Assembly: GCF_964204645.1 (NCBI RefSeq)
Contig: NC_134031.1
Location: forward strand, 10,392,501-10,456,500
DNA: 64,000 nt
Direction: 5' to 3'
Origin: Tubulanus polymorphus
Taxonomy: Eukaryota > Nemertea > Palaeonemertea > Tubulaniformes > Tubulanidae
This document shows positions 1 through 12,042 of the stretch, in pieces. Below the pieces are notes generated by a model, which was not told the origin of the DNA, did not search any database, and saw only the letters and a program-made list of their open reading frames with translations. Both the position numbers and the translations under genes were made by a program. Within the stretch, counting starts at the first letter, position 1; every line of letters begins with the position of its first letter.

Positions 1-50
1 GGGCCAAAATCAACAGAACTGTCTATTCTTGGAAATAAGTAGATCTAACT

Positions 51-135
51 AGTGGAGTCACTCAAGGTAGTATCCTAAGTGGTATTCTCTTCACAGTCCT
101 GATAAATGATTTACAGAGTAACCTGAAATGTACAG
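51..135 (+). pseudogene. LINE reverse transcriptase fragment
   Basis: One frame reads GVTQGSILSGILF followed by a short stretch ending INDL. This matches the palm-domain block of non-LTR retrotransposon reverse transcriptases, usually GVPQGSxLGPLLF...INDL. An in-frame stop lies about 15 bases upstream, and homology is lost after about 30 residues, where AT-rich sequence begins. It is a dead fragment, perhaps of the Jockey/CR1/RTE group. The catalytic YADD block is not present. Confidence 0.7.
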
Positions 136-269
136 GACCGAGTAAATTTCCAAAACGACCTTAACAGGTTTATTCCATACATGGTCAGAAACATGGAAGA
201 TAAACTTCAACCTAAGAAGGTATAATATGGATATTGGATACAATGAAAACCCAGGGGCATATTATACCT

Positions 270-1005
270 ATGTGTTCGAGTGAAAAGATTATTTTGATCT
301 AATGAAGATTACTCATTTCAACGAAAAGACTATTTAGTTCCACGAACATCTTTTTCTTTGGAATGAAAATCTAATCGATGGTACAATATACTTGTTCGAA
401 CGAAAAAACTTAATGTTCCGAGAAAATTTAGTTCAAATGAAAACAATTCTGTTCAATCGAACAATATACTTTTAGTCAAACGAAAAACTGTTTGTCCCGG
501 CAAACAAATTTGTTGAGCGAAAACAATTTTGTTCAAACGAATTTTTCAAAAAATGTTTTGTTCGAACGAAATCCATTTTGTTCGATTGAACAAAACATTT
601 TTGATTTTTGGTTCGAACGAAAAAATTATTGTCCTGAGAAAGAACATTTTTTTTTATACTAACACTCGTTCAATCAAATAATAGAGGCCTATTTCTTGTT
701 CGCATGGAAAACCTTTTGTTCTGACATAAACAATTTGTTCGAATGAAAAGCTTTGTTATTGTTCGAACGAAAAACTTTTTGTCCTGACATAAAGAATTGT
801 TGAGCAAATACAAATTCGAATGAAAACAATTCTGTTCGATCGAACAACATATTTTTGTTTGAACGAAAAGCCTTTCGAATTTTTCAAAAAAAGTTTTGTT
901 CAAACAAAATCAATTTTGTCGACCAAATAAAAAATTGTACGAAAAAGTTCTGACACAAAAATTTGACACGAAAAGATGCTCGAACGAAAAAGAGATCTTG
1001 TCATC
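270..1005. repeat. Degenerate GTTCGAACGAAAA minisatellite
   Basis: The segment is made of diverged copies of a short unit close to TTTTGTTCGAACGAAAA, spaced 20-40 bases apart and present in both orientations because the core TTCGAA is palindromic. Variants such as GTTCGATCGAAC also occur. The short minus-strand open frame across it (about 670-903) is a consequence of the repeat and is not a gene. Confidence 0.75.
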
Positions 1006-1164
1006 CAGGGCTTTGTAGAAACTTAACTCACCAGGAATTAATAAAATACAAGTTTCATTAATGATGGAAAGCTTCAAATGAAAAACTGGTTGATAAAGCT
1101 TGCCCAGACAAATGCAAATAGCTTTTCAAAAGAAATCTTCATTTTAGCCTATGTAGGCCTACAT

Positions 1165-1830
1165 ATGCGCGTAGGCCTAGCATCCCGACAGAGGAGGCTT
1201 AGGCCTAGTGCGCTTTAAACCTCCTAAATATCGTATTCCTACACCTTTATTTAATAGGGTTAGGTCTCATGGTGTATTCGATTTGAAAAATCAATTTCAT
1301 TTCGGATGAAGAAACATATCTTTTGTACTCTTGCCGAATTTTCTATTGCAAATTTTGTTTGAAGTTCGATTGAACTCGATTTTGTTTTGTTCGAACACAC
1401 TAATTATATTGTGTTTGTTTGAAACAGTAAAGCACGTACACCCAAAGGTCGCAAAGGACCTCAAAAAACACTTCGAGCGGCATTTTTATAAATCTGATTC
1501 CTCCATTACAGAGAACTTCGCTTTAACCTAGTAGAGGCTATAAGCGTAGGCCTGACATCTGCACAGATAGGTCTCTGGGTATTGAATTCATAAAATCGAT
1601 TTCATTTTCTGATTATGAAGAAAGAAATCTTTAGTACATCGCAGCAATGTTGCGGGTTTTTTTATTGAAAATTTTGTTTTGGAGTTCAATCGATGAGTCC
1701 ATTAATTATCACGACAATTATACTGTGTTTGTTTGAGACAGTAAAGCTCGGTAGGTCTAAAGGTCACTTTCAGCTCAATAAACATAGAAGTGACATAGAA
1801 ACGATCCCCTTTCCCCCGCTGCGAACACTT
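1165..1830. repeat. Two diverged tandem copies of a ~375-bp unit
   Basis: The stretch from about 1170 to 1545 and the one from about 1549 to 1830 share the same order of landmarks: a GCGTAGGCCT start, a TAGGTCTC block, a GAAATC/TCATTT block, GAAGAAA, ATTTTGTTT plus AGTTC, and a TGTGTTTGTTTGA motif followed by CAGTAAAGC. Two short open frames (1331-1531 and 1693-1950) fall at matching positions, which reflects the duplication and not conserved coding. Confidence 0.6.
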
Positions 1831-1834
1831 ACTC

Positions 1835-2960
1835 CGAATATCAAGCCTGAGTTCAGCTTACGGATAGGAGTGTGTCATATACCGGTACTTGTATTTAGTA
1901 AATATCTAGTGGATTTGATAAAGATCGGTATGTACTGTAGGAAAAATTAAATATTGATAAATGAAGTCCGCTGCTGAATCAAGTAAGATAATAAATTCTT
2001 CTTTTTGTTACCTCGTCAACACAAAAGCTTTTCCCCGCTGCATCTGTTCGGCGTTTCAAGTATAGGTCTATGACTCACTGGTACACTAATGATTTATCAT
2101 ATTTTAGTAAATATACCGTAAATTTGGTAAAGAAAAATATATATTGTTAAACTAATTGTTTGATTCGTCGATGTGTACAGCTTGACAGTGCTATTAACAT
2201 TTGGAGGATTAAAAAACCTTCGGACCGGTTATGTGTACTAATGAAGAAAATGGATTATTGTTAAAAGTACTGTTTGAAGACTGCGGCTGGTTGTGCAATT
2301 TTGGGGTAATAAATTTGTTAATTTATGCTTGAATTGAAAATCGACGTGACAAGAAACCTGTGTTAGATTTCGGAACGATGACTTAGAAAAACATGTCGGT
2401 TCATTGAATTGGGGCCCAATTATCGATTTTTATGACTTGACAGTGCTTTTGTAACGTTGATTCATCAAAATACGCACGGAGGATTTGTATATGGAAGTGA
2501 GCTGAAGGATATCATATGGAATGTACGGCAACATCGGTAAGTTAAGAAAGCCTATGTTCTTTTGACAAAAAAGTGTGGAAAAAAATAATAATAATAATAA
2601 TCACGTATATATCAATAGGGTTTTCTGTGAAGTAACAGAAAACTCTAATCACGCGAATCTCAATCGGGTTTTCTGTGAAGAAAACCCTAAATATGCTAGA
2701 AGGGCATATCTATGAACGGATCAACAGTTCCATGAACATTGAAGAGGGCAAGGTAAATATCCATGCACACAAAACAAGGGTTTAAAAATATGAAATGCAG
2801 TGCAATTTTATACAATTTCTAGGTACTGGTCGTAGCTGTCTCATTAAATGCTGGTAGAAATAGTGCCCTGAAAAATATTGCAGTTGTATTTTCAAAACAG
2901 TATAGGAAAATATACTGCGACAGGAGCACTTGCTCGTTGTGTTCCCATCAGAATCTGCCA
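1835..2960. other. Non-coding stretch with two short hairpins
   Basis: No gene is recognised. It holds an (AAT)n run near 2585-2600 and two nearby dyads between 2616 and 2690 built on GGGTTTTCTGTGAAG: one pairs GGGTTTTCTGT with ACAGAAAAC, the other GGGTTTTCT with AGAAAACCC. The rest is unremarkable AT-rich sequence. Confidence 0.4.
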
Positions 2961-2973
2961 CTGAGGTCTTTAT

Positions 2974-3078
2974 TTAGGCTGGCTTATATCGACAAGCAAT
3001 GTGACGCCTACCGACGAAACTGAGAGCAACCGCGATCGCAGCCCAGCTTATGTCGACTGCACTCTGATTAGTAAGCCC
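2974..3078 (+). mobile_element. Left-end fragment of the TTAA element family
   Basis: The segment beginning GGCTGGCTTATATCGACAAG closely matches the left end of the complete copy at 20033-20738, including the block GAGAGCAACCGCGATCGCAG and the later CTTATGTCGACTGC. No right end follows here, so this is a truncated copy. Confidence 0.6.
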
Positions 3079-3079
3079 A

Positions 3080-3960
3080 GTATACTAGTCACCCAGTGTG
3101 CCAATAGAGGGGAGAGTAATTAGTGCTACGTGTTTTGTACTACGAGGATGTGAATACGCGGCTAGCTAAGCGCTAAATCTGCGTTCACACTACAGAGAAT
3201 ACACGGCCAGCTCAGTTTCGTACCGAGATCGGGTTTTCGGCGCTTGACAATTTCGATCCCACGAGGCAATGACATAAAAAAACTAAAACTTGAACATTAA
3301 CTACTCAGGACAAACAAAATCAGAAGATGTTATATAAGTTTTTCAAATTTCAGGGCAGTACATATTAAACCAGGACGGCCGGTTACTGTTGAAATCAAGT
3401 TCAGCAACTGAGTGAATGTGGCTTTCAATAGTTTCATTCATGATAGCTTTTAATAGTGAAGCAATTTAGGCCCAAGTTTAAAACGTTTTTAAATGTGACA
3501 CCATGTCTTCGCATGACCATTCGACAATTAAAATGTGGGTGTGTTGATGCGCGTCTGTGTGCACTCGGTAAAAAACTAATCTTCTCTGTGGGAAGCGTTA
3601 TCTATTACTACACGTAAGTGAAACATAAATGGTTAACGCGTTATAGCTGACAATGCAATCAACCCGCATTGTGCATTAAGTATCAAAAATATCAAAATCA
3701 TCAGTGTTGCAAACTCAATTTTAGATAGCCGGGCTCCAACGATTGCTAACGTAAGGGCATAAAAATGACGGGTTCAATTGATGACACTTAATACCATCTT
3801 TAATTACTTAAGATTAGTTCTCAGCGTTGATCAAAACACGGATCTTGGGTGTGTGGTGTTATCACTGCGGAAAATAGTGGATGCACGCTATCTGCTGTGG
3901 TGTGCTGATAATATTTCGGTGCTATTCATCAAAGTGCCTCGTTTTTTTTAGAAGTGTTCA
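3080..3960. other. Non-coding stretch
   Basis: No coding region, RNA gene or repeat was recognised between the TTAA-element fragment and the Penelope-like element. Confidence 0.4.
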
Positions 3961-3964
3961 TTTT

Positions 3965-5190
3965 ATGTAACGCGGTCACTTTAAGGTTACAGATGGTGTG
4001 GTTCGGAAGATTGAAATGTTCGCCGATGGGTTTATCCATTTTCTTGTGTCTGATATCAAATTTGTGACCGTTCAAGCGTTGACGTATTGTTTGTCCAGTT
4101 TCTCCGATGTATATGGTTCCAGGGCAGATATCGCATGTGATGGCATAAACAACGTTGGTGGAGTCGCATGTGAAGGGTCCAGTGACTTTGAGTTGAGGAG
4201 TTGATGAGGATTTTTCTTAGGTTTGCTGGTTGACGGTACGCGATGACTGGTCTTAGTGGTAGTATGTCGCGTAGATGATCATCCTCTTCGATTATGGGTT
4301 GGAGATCTGATATGATTCGTTGGATTCTGCGTAGGCGCGGACTGTAGGTGACTGCGATGGGGATTTTTTCAGTTTCTTCAGACGTGGGCGGGTTGTATTA
4401 GAGTGTTCTTTCTCTGGGTATGTGAGAAGCGCGAGTGATTTGTTGGTCGATGGTTTCAGGGTCGTACTGGAGTTAGTGGAACGCATTTTTCAGTTGTTGT
4501 AGGCGTTGGTTGCGGTCTTGAGTGTTCGAGCAGATTCTGTGGTAGTGAATGGCCTGACTAAAGACAATGGATCTCGTGGTGTGTGGTGGGTGAAAGCTGG
4601 TGCCATGAAGGTAGCTGTAGGTGTCAGTAGGTTTTCTGTAGAGCAATGTTTCAAGTGGGCCGTTGATGATTTTGACTAGAGGGTCTAAAAGAGGAATTTG
4701 AAGAGGCGAGTGTTCGAGGCTGAATTCGATGGCTGGATGAAAGTTGGTGAAGTTTCTTTGGAATTCAAGTAGTTTTTCAAGCCCATGCGTCTAAATGATG
4801 AAGACATCATCGATGAAGCGATTGTATAAAAGTGATGAGTGCTGCTGTGTTTGGAGGAAGTCTTCTTCAAGGACAGACATGAATATGTTGGCGTATTGGG
4901 GGGCCATTCGGGTGCCCATAGTTGTACCCTTTGTCTGGATGTAGAGCAATCCGTTGAATTTGAAGTAGTTGTGTTTAAGTATGAACTTGGTGAGATCGAT
5001 GATGGTCTGTGAGTTTTCGTTGTTAGGTAAGGTTCTGGAAATCGCGGTGAGTCCATCTTCATGGGGTATGCTGGTGTAGAGAGCTGTGACGTCCATAGTG
5101 ACGAGTAGAGTGTCTGCTGGGAGGTCTTTGATGTTTGCGAGTTTGTTGATGAAATCTGTGGTGACTTGTACGTAGCTTGGTGTGTTGATT
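3965..5190 (-). pseudogene. Penelope-like element: reverse transcriptase plus GIY-YIG endonuclease
   Basis: Reading the minus strand, 5096-4791 encodes a Penelope-type reverse transcriptase: motif A as MDVTALYTSIPHEDG, motif B as KGTTMGTRMAPQYANIFM, and motif C as RFIDDVF, where Penelope elements often have W/YxDD. Downstream, 4190-3980 encodes a GIY-YIG endonuclease with VVYAITCDICPGTIYIGETG, a conserved arginine in TIRQRLNGH, and a PIGEHF block. RT followed by GIY-YIG is diagnostic of endonuclease-bearing Penelope elements. The copy is dead: an in-frame TAG at 4792-4794 follows the catalytic block where a tryptophan codon is expected, two more stops lie near 4483 and 4404, and a frameshift lies near 4195 before the endonuclease. 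The N-terminal part is missing; homology starts abruptly near 5190. Confidence 0.9.
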
Positions 5191-5191
5191 C

Positions 5192-5695
5192 AATGAATAT
5201 AAGAAACAAGTGCATAATAAACAAATTAACTATTCATCGAATTGTTGCTTTGATATTATGAATTACAGCAAACTAACTCATCGAGAAATTGATTTTAATT
5301 ATCATACCTATTATTCTACCTAGAAATATGCTTTATCGGACCTCTGCATTCAATATTTAAACTCTATGCATTCACTTGTTAATATTCATTAATGTAGAAA
5401 TGTGTTGTATAATCATCACTATGTTCCCTTTTTATTTCAATTGTATGAGAATATGTGCATTAATTTTCTAATTTCCAACGATTTTAAAACATCATCTTTT
5501 GCAAATAAGAATATCAATAATTTTGATGAATTTCTTGCTTATGTCAGACTTTACTTTGTAAATTTGTGATTCTCTTTATTTTATTAATTTGTCATTTCTT
5601 TTTTATTTTTATTATCATTGGAATATGTTATGTATATGTAAACTGTGCATTCACGAAAATTCTAGTGTAAATAAGAATATCAGGTCCAATGTTAA
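5192..5695. other. AT-rich non-coding stretch
   Basis: Very AT-rich sequence upstream of the truncated Penelope element. I see no coding signal or repeat structure in it. Confidence 0.4.
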
Positions 5696-5734
5696 TAAAC
5701 TCTTCCGCTTAATTTCCTCATATTTCTAGCATTC

Positions 5735-5822
5735 TAACCTCTGGCATATTTACCTATGGTGTGATTTTTCCTCTGGCATTTTTACCTCTGGCATTTTTAC
5801 TTCTGGCATTATTACCTGGATT
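5735..5822. repeat. Short tandem repeat CCTCTGGCATTTTTA
   Basis: Four to five imperfect copies of a unit close to CCTCTGGCATTTTTA (variants CCTCTGGCATATTTA, TTCTGGCATTATTA) occur in this interval. Confidence 0.6.
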
Positions 5823-7443
5823 CCTCCGTAGTGTTACAATACAGCATGCATGTTCTTTATTGATAACTAGTACAGCTGGCAGTACAGTATAGCGACTTAT
5901 AAGCGTGTCTGTGTGTGTAGACTATTTTTAGCAATTACATCATTGAGCTCTCAGCGCTGTGGAGCTAATAAACAGGGGCCAGTTTCATAGACATGGAATA
6001 ATTTGGTGCAAGCAATAAGGGTTATTCTGGGTATTAAATACATTCCCTGGGAACAGTTAGTGCTAGCACCAAATTTCTGTTTCATAGACAAACTTTGTTG
6101 CTAGCAATAACTATTCCCAGGGAATACATTTGATCCTAGCAATAAGATATGCTAATTAGGTTCGATGTCATGGAAACTCAGATCCTCACATAATTTATCC
6201 GATAATTCATTTTGTTGCTATGAGACAAAAGAAACAACAACAACCATTCCAGAAGAAAATTCAGAATGAATGAAAAGATGGATAATGAAAATGAAGCTCT
6301 TCTCCCTGCAAAATCGAGGAAGAGAGGCACAAATTTCTCTCAGAAACAAATCAGCATAATTTTGGAGCTGTGTTCCGAGAATGCCTCATTATTACGATCA
6401 ACGTTGAATAATGATGTAACGATTAAATCAAAGCAAGAGGTCTGGAGAAGAATTACTGATGCAGTAAAAAGTATTGGGGATTGTCGGAGGGAGGTGAACG
6501 ATATCAAATTAAAATGGAAAACTATGCAAGCAGAGGCTCAAATTAAAATGGAAAACTATGCAAGCAGAGGCTAAGAAAAAGTCAATTACGCACGCGAAAG
6601 ATAGCAAACAGACAGGAGATGGACCGCAACCCAATAATATCTCAGAGACGGATGAGAGAATCATAGAATCTTTTCAGTGGAAATCCCTCTTGGAATGGTA
6701 TCCCCGGTGGTGGTGTGGAAAGCCAGGCACCAGTGATACTAGATGATTCTCTAGTTGGTAAGTTTTCATTTTCTTAGTTTATCAATTGCCGAATTTTCAC
6801 TCAAAATAGGCCCAAACCATATTAGGCTAATGCATTTCTAAATTTAATTGTAGGCCCTTGGCTATTGCTTTTTAAAGTCGAGATTATTGGGAGAACGAAT
6901 GAAAACCCACGGTAGATTTGTAGAAACAATTTATTTCCTGACGGTTTCGAGGTTAAAACCCTTTCAGTGTCAACAAGAAGGACCCCCAAATTGATGAAAT
7001 TTGTGAAAATTATGCAAAAAATTGAGAAGTAAATGGTTTTGAAAAATAGAAAATTTCCCTAGAATGAATAGAGGAACAATTTCTTGTTCCTCTGAAGATG
7101 ATGCTTTCCTTGATTGAACCAAACGCCAGCCAAGAGTCAGTCATGTTTTCCCAAAATCTGACCAAGATAATCCAAAGAATCCAAAAGTATCGCTTTAGGT
7201 CTACATCACACAGGTTTAGACTTAAAATGATGATCTGTTTGAAGAGTTCATGGCTGTTTTCACACCCATCTCATTCATCTTTATAAACCAAAAGGTCCAA
7301 CAAAGTAGATTGGAATGCTCAAATGATCAGATATAGGCCTAATCAGTCCTTCGCAGGCTTTTACTTTACTGCATGCAGGCCTCACATGGATCATTTAATT
7401 GATCCATTCCTCTGCACTAGATTACATATGGTTTTGAATAAAT

Positions 7444-9976
7444 GAAAGGCTGAATCCAAGAACATGTCTATCGCACTTTTGAGCCCAAATGTCTACTTTT
7501 ACTTAGTAGCCACTTGAGAACAATAAGCAATTAACGATATCAGCTACTTTTCCAGTAGTATACATTTCAAAACAGTCACTCTGAAATAGTATTCCTTTCA
7601 ATTCGGTTGGTTTTCTAAAGTAACTGTTTCGAAGAGTCTACTATTGAAAAGTGACCATTTTAAAACATCTGGTTTCGATAGTGCACACTAGCAGTAGAGG
7701 TGACTGTTAAACCACCTGCCTGTAAAGAGTGACTTTGTGATAGTAACTCTTACCGTAACAGCTACTCTCAAAACACATCGTTTCTAAAAGTTAACTATTG
7801 AATAGTGACCATTTTGAGATCATTTGCCAGATTCCCTGTTATAAATACACTGTAGCAACATATGCTTCAGATTTGCAGTGATACGTGACAATATAAACAT
7901 ACTGAAAACTCTACTCATGCTATAGTTTGGGGTATAGTTCTATTTAGAGTAGATACTCTTTGAGGGTGTGAAATGTGATGATCGATTCCCAACCCTTACC
8001 AATAAAAGTCGAGATTGGAGTTAAATTTGTTTACAAATTGTCAATAGTTATGTAGTGTTAAAACAAATCGAAATTTCCTTCTTTTCATGGCAATATGATT
8101 TAATGCCGACAAATGCAGCTATTTTCAAGCATAGGTCTGCATTTATTTTTGGTATATTCTTAGATTAAAAGCGCAATCATAAATTCAGGCTATAACCTCT
8201 CATTATTGAAATGGTGGTTTATTTTCAATGGGGGCCTGGATGTCTCTGCATCTTAAGATGTGCATTTCGGAGTGTTCGAATTTCCCTGAAATCATTGATT
8301 CTTTTTTTTAAACAAAATATGCTATATCCGTGTGGATTTTAAAAATTCTAAAGAAATCATCTAAATTGAGCCCATATTTGATCAAATCTTTTAAAAGAAA
8401 CTTTGCGTGGTATTCAAGATTTCATTTGGATTACGGTAACGGCCTTAGGGTGATCGTCACCGGGGTCATGAATGAAGAAATCCCGTAATCGAATTTTAAA
8501 TATGATATAATTTGTTAAAGGTGAAACCGCAACGTTTCGACTGTTGACTAACAGCCATCATCAGGTAGAATGTAGACATTCCTAGTGATAAGGGCTTTTA
8601 GTCAGATGGCTGTCAGTCAACAGCGTCAGTCAAAAACGTTGTGGTTCAACTTTACTAAATTTCATGATACAAAATTCTATTGTGGAATTTCTTCATTTAT
8701 CTACAGTTTTAACGCGGTTTAGAGTATTTTATTCGACTTCTTCGGGTCCTGTAGCCGTTAAGATCGAAAATTATTTACTTTTCGGCACAGAAGGGATATA
8801 CAACCGTGTTGGTCCCTATGAGAGGGATTCCCTCTATATCTGCACCATAAACTGGTACCTTTGTTGGTTCTAGCCCGCATTCGCTTCCAAATTCAAGTAT
8901 TGGTAACATTGGTTTACGATAATTTGAGAAAAAGAGTTTAGTTGGAGGAAACTGATGATTACCTTATAATTCAGCGATTCTTTGGTTCACCGATTCAGAA
9001 AAATAAAACAAAGTCTCATAGAGATATTGCGGTGCTAAGTTTATTACTATTAAGAGGTAATTACTTTTGGTTCGTAGTCTTTTGGTGGTTAGTGCAGTTA
9101 GTTCATTCGTTCATCAATCACTGTCTAGTTAGCCAGTGTCAACAAAGTAGGAAAGTATGTGAAACTGAAATTACAGCCTATCACATTTCTTTCACTTTTT
9201 AAGCCAAACGAAGTATTCTCTATCAAATGAAATTGCTGATTTCAAAATTACGTGAACATCTCAACACTCAACTCTTATACACTAATCCTTTGGTCTTTTA
9301 TAATAAGTTGGTAATTTCATTTCAACCAAACCGTATAACATAAGATTTTGATTAGGGTATCACTTCTAGCAAGCGATAAAACGATTCAATATTCATTAAT
9401 GAACAAGCAGAGAACAGCGTGACAAAGTGAACATCACATGGATTACTTAAAAATCGTTTGTATCGAAATAAACAATAAATTCAAGGTTAATTCTAAGTAT
9501 TTTAGATACATTTTTTTCATAATCAATAATATGAACATATGATTTTATTTGTATATTCCTCTCTCATATACCCTCAAAAACAAATTAAGCCTTAAAGACA
9601 AATTTATTTTTTGTCTTTCTTTTCTACAAAATCAAAGATTTATGAACGCACCAGAATGTTTTATAATCGCAAATGTAAAACAAAAAGTCACTGTTTACAG
9701 GCGGGTGGTTTTACAGTCTCCTCTACTGCTTGTGTGCACTATCGAAACCAGATGTTTTAAAATGGTCATTTTTCAATAGTAGACTCTTCGAAACAGTTAC
9801 TATAGAAAACCAACCGAATTGAAAGGAATACTATTTCAGAGTGACTGTTTTGAAATGTATACTACTAGAAAAGTAGCTGATATCGTTAATTGCTTATTGT
9901 TCTCAAGTGGCTACAAAGTAAAAGTAGACGTTTGGGCTCAAAATTGTGATAGACATGTTCTTGGATTCAGCCTTTC
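7444..9976. mobile_element. 2.5-kb element with ~290-bp inverted arms, AAAT duplication
   Basis: The left arm (about 7444-7740) and right arm (about 9686-9976) are inverted copies of each other. Examples are GAAAGGCTGAATCCAAGAAC at the left tip and its complement at the right tip, and the GATATCAGCTACTTTTC block, found in both. The 4 bases AAAT flank both ends (7440-7443 and 9977-9980), a candidate target duplication. The interior has no gene I recognise; it contains the hammerhead-like inverted repeat at 8507-8662. It sits inside the intron of the Harbinger Myb gene, so it arrived later. A 4-bp duplication would suit Sola1- or Ginger-like elements, but that is a guess. Confidence 0.65.
8507..8662 (-). 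ncRNA. Hammerhead-ribozyme-like motif inside an inverted repeat
   Basis: On the minus strand the core CTGATGA (8558-8564) is followed by a 7-bp stem with a 4-base loop, then GAAA (8535-8538) and CGTTGCGG. This is the order of a hammerhead core (CUGAUGA, stem II, GAAA). One extra T lies between CTGATGA and stem II, which could weaken catalysis. The whole block is repeated inverted at about 8603-8662, so flanking sequences can pair as a long stem. A related motif is at 23325-23425. Hammerhead motifs are known from Penelope-like elements; activity here is unproven. Confidence 0.4.
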
Positions 9977-11441
9977 AAATGTATCATAGGCTCGATCAAT
10001 TATTGTAACTGTTGTGGAATTGGTGGAATTTATCATCATCAAGTTTTAAAGTTATTTCCAACGAATTATTATTCATTCCGTGATCAGACTTTTTTTTTAA
10101 ATTTCAAATTGAACAAATTTAATAGTTTTCATGGCAAACTTTTTCATTTGTCACTAGCATGCGACAAAAATATAAAAAAATAATGGATATTAGTAAGATT
10201 CCTGCCATTGAGAAATAAATCTGTTTCTTTTATCATTTTAGAAATCGATCTGAATAAACTCATGCTTGGACTGAGTGCAGACAAGCAGATTATATCAGTG
10301 GATGATCAGTTTATCGTTCCGAGTACATCCACTGCTGATCAACTGACGGAACAAACCTCAATCGACACAGCAAACAAGCCACCATCAGAACCCGTTGCTT
10401 CTTCATCTTCATCTATTAAAGGTAACTTTCATTTTGAATCCAGTAGTAACTACACATGACTATTGACAGTTCTTGATTATTATTAAGTTCGAATTAATAT
10501 AGTTATGGGCTCGTTAAGGCAGTTGCTCAAAGATATATTGAAGTTCATTTCAAAATCTCAGGTTAGATCTTAGTGTACAACTGTTGGTTTCATAAGAGGC
10601 AACAATGTATTGAAAGTAAAACAAATATTGAATGCAAAAAAGTACACTCCCTGTACTAGGGGATTCACCTGCACTTTCCATGTCCAATAAAATTAAATCG
10701 TTTGGTTTAATGGAAACAGACAATAAACTGTTAGCGTAATCTTGATGCATATCGGTATCATCTTATTTCAGGGAGGATACGAAGTGCTCGAAAAGGGAGA
10801 AAACGGAAAGCGTTTACACAACAAGACGTTTATCAACGCCAGTGCATGTGTCTAGATAAAAAAATTGAAAAGTTGGACGTGGAAATGAACAAGAGGACCA
10901 TTAGGTCCATATGGTCGAGGAATAAGCTACTTATTGCTAGGGAATAAAAACATCCGAGTCTATGAAACAGAAATTTCATTAGTACTAAATTTGATCCCTG
11001 GGATTAGTGATTTGATACCAGGGAATAACCTTATTCCATGTCTATGAAACCAGCCCCCCCCCCCCCCCCCGTGTTTTAAAGACGAAACAATACTTACACA
11101 GGGCTGCCAACCTTTCAAAATTCCATTTAGGGATGAATGGCAGATTAATTAGGAATATTGAAGGTTTCAATAGGAATATATCGAAACCGAAGAAATTGTG
11201 ACTTTTCCAAGTAGGAATATTTTGCTTTCAATTAGGAATACCTTTCACGTGTAATATATAAAAGCTGGATATGAAAATATGGAATTATTAGCAAAATAAA
11301 AAATCAGCAAATTCTACAGAATGTATTTTTTCTTTATTATTTTATGAAAGATAAAAATCAACAGTGTTTATCAAAAATATACAATAGACTAAAAAATAAG
11401 AACATAAAACTGGCATAAATTGTCAAACGAATTACATAACA

Positions 11442-11528
11442 CTATACAGCTGTCATGCGAATATATCCATTTCCAGCATCAATTCCACGATACTGTCCAA
11501 GAGAGACTCCACGTACAGAACTGAAAGA
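11442..11528 (-). CDS. Candidate terminal exon, unknown protein
   Basis: On the minus strand an acceptor (pyrimidine-rich stretch then CAG) precedes 29 codons ending GNGYIRMTAV and a stop. An AATAAA poly(A) signal follows about 110 bases downstream, near 11330. Together these suggest a final exon and 3' untranslated region. I do not recognise the family. The exon lies inside the CAGGG element, so it may belong to that element or to a gene fragment it captured. No upstream exon was located. Confidence 0.3.
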   Translation of the reverse strand, partial: SFSSVRGVSLGQYRGIDAGNGYIRMTAV

Positions 11529-12012
11529 TACAAACAGTAAAAAGTCTCTAAATCTACATGCTACTCGATGGTGCTGCCATCTGCCAAATATGCGAACTAA
11601 AAGTTTACTTTGAGATGCACTGCTCAAAAGCATCTTAAATTATCTTTTTAAATCAAACTAACACAAGAGTGACAACATTAAGGTTCAAACTAGCAAAGCA
11701 ATTGCTTACCGAAACATTTCAAAGAGTCCACACGTTGAAATCTAACCCGGATCTTCGAATGCTAATCGCGCTGCGAAAACGAGCTAATTACCGCAGTAAA
11801 CCGATTCTTCTCCGAAACGATGCGGAGCAATTTGAAAATAACAATCACATTTTGCCACATGTCATAATATTTTCACAAAAATGATTGAAAACAACGTATT
11901 TTAAAACGAATGAACTTTATTTTTATTCTTGAAACAAATTAAAAAGCTGCTCTCCTACTACGAAATAATCGTACGCCATGCGTAGATAAAATCAATAACA
12001 CAGCTACTCTCA

Positions 12013-12042
12013 TACACACACACGCACGCACGCGCGCGCTAG
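12013..12042. repeat. CA/CG-type microsatellite
   Basis: An ACACACACGCACGCACGCGC-type run of alternating purines and pyrimidines. Confidence 0.7.

Larger units (their letters stand above)
6266..10947 (+). pseudogene. Myb/SANT-like protein of a Harbinger element
   Basis: Three exons can be read: about 6266-6757, 10242-10421 and 10772-10947. All junctions are GT-AG and the phases fit (phase 1 at both introns). Exon 1 encodes a trihelix-like Myb domain with FSQKQISIILELC, EVWRRITDAV and IKLKWKTMQ. Exon 2 is Ser/Thr/Pro-rich. Exon 3 encodes a basic segment (RKGRKRKAF) and a short helical tail ending LLIARE. In Harbinger elements this protein binds DNA and assists nuclear entry and recruitment of the transposase. 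Two lesions break it: a 34-bp tandem duplication (6505-6538 copied at 6539-6572), which shifts the frame, and a second shift near 6671, after which GNPSWNGIPGG is found in another frame. The 3.5-kb first intron contains another transposon. Confidence 0.7.
5975..11062 (+). mobile_element. Harbinger-type DNA transposon, transposase missing
   Basis: The left end reads GGGGCCAGTTTCATAGACAT and the right end is its inverted counterpart, with ATGTCTATGAAACCAG just before a run of C. Subterminal blocks with AGGGAATA and GCTAGCAATAA also recur inverted at both ends. The only recognisable gene is a Myb/SANT-like accessory protein, the usual partner of PIF/Harbinger transposases; no Harbinger transposase remains. 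The poly-C tract at 11053-11070 hides the right boundary, so I could not read a target duplication. The interior is enlarged by a separate element at 7444-9976. Confidence 0.65.

Noticed and set aside
4685-5224. 179-residue minus-strand frame
   Set aside because: A shadow of the Penelope reverse transcriptase, which is in another phase of the same strand.
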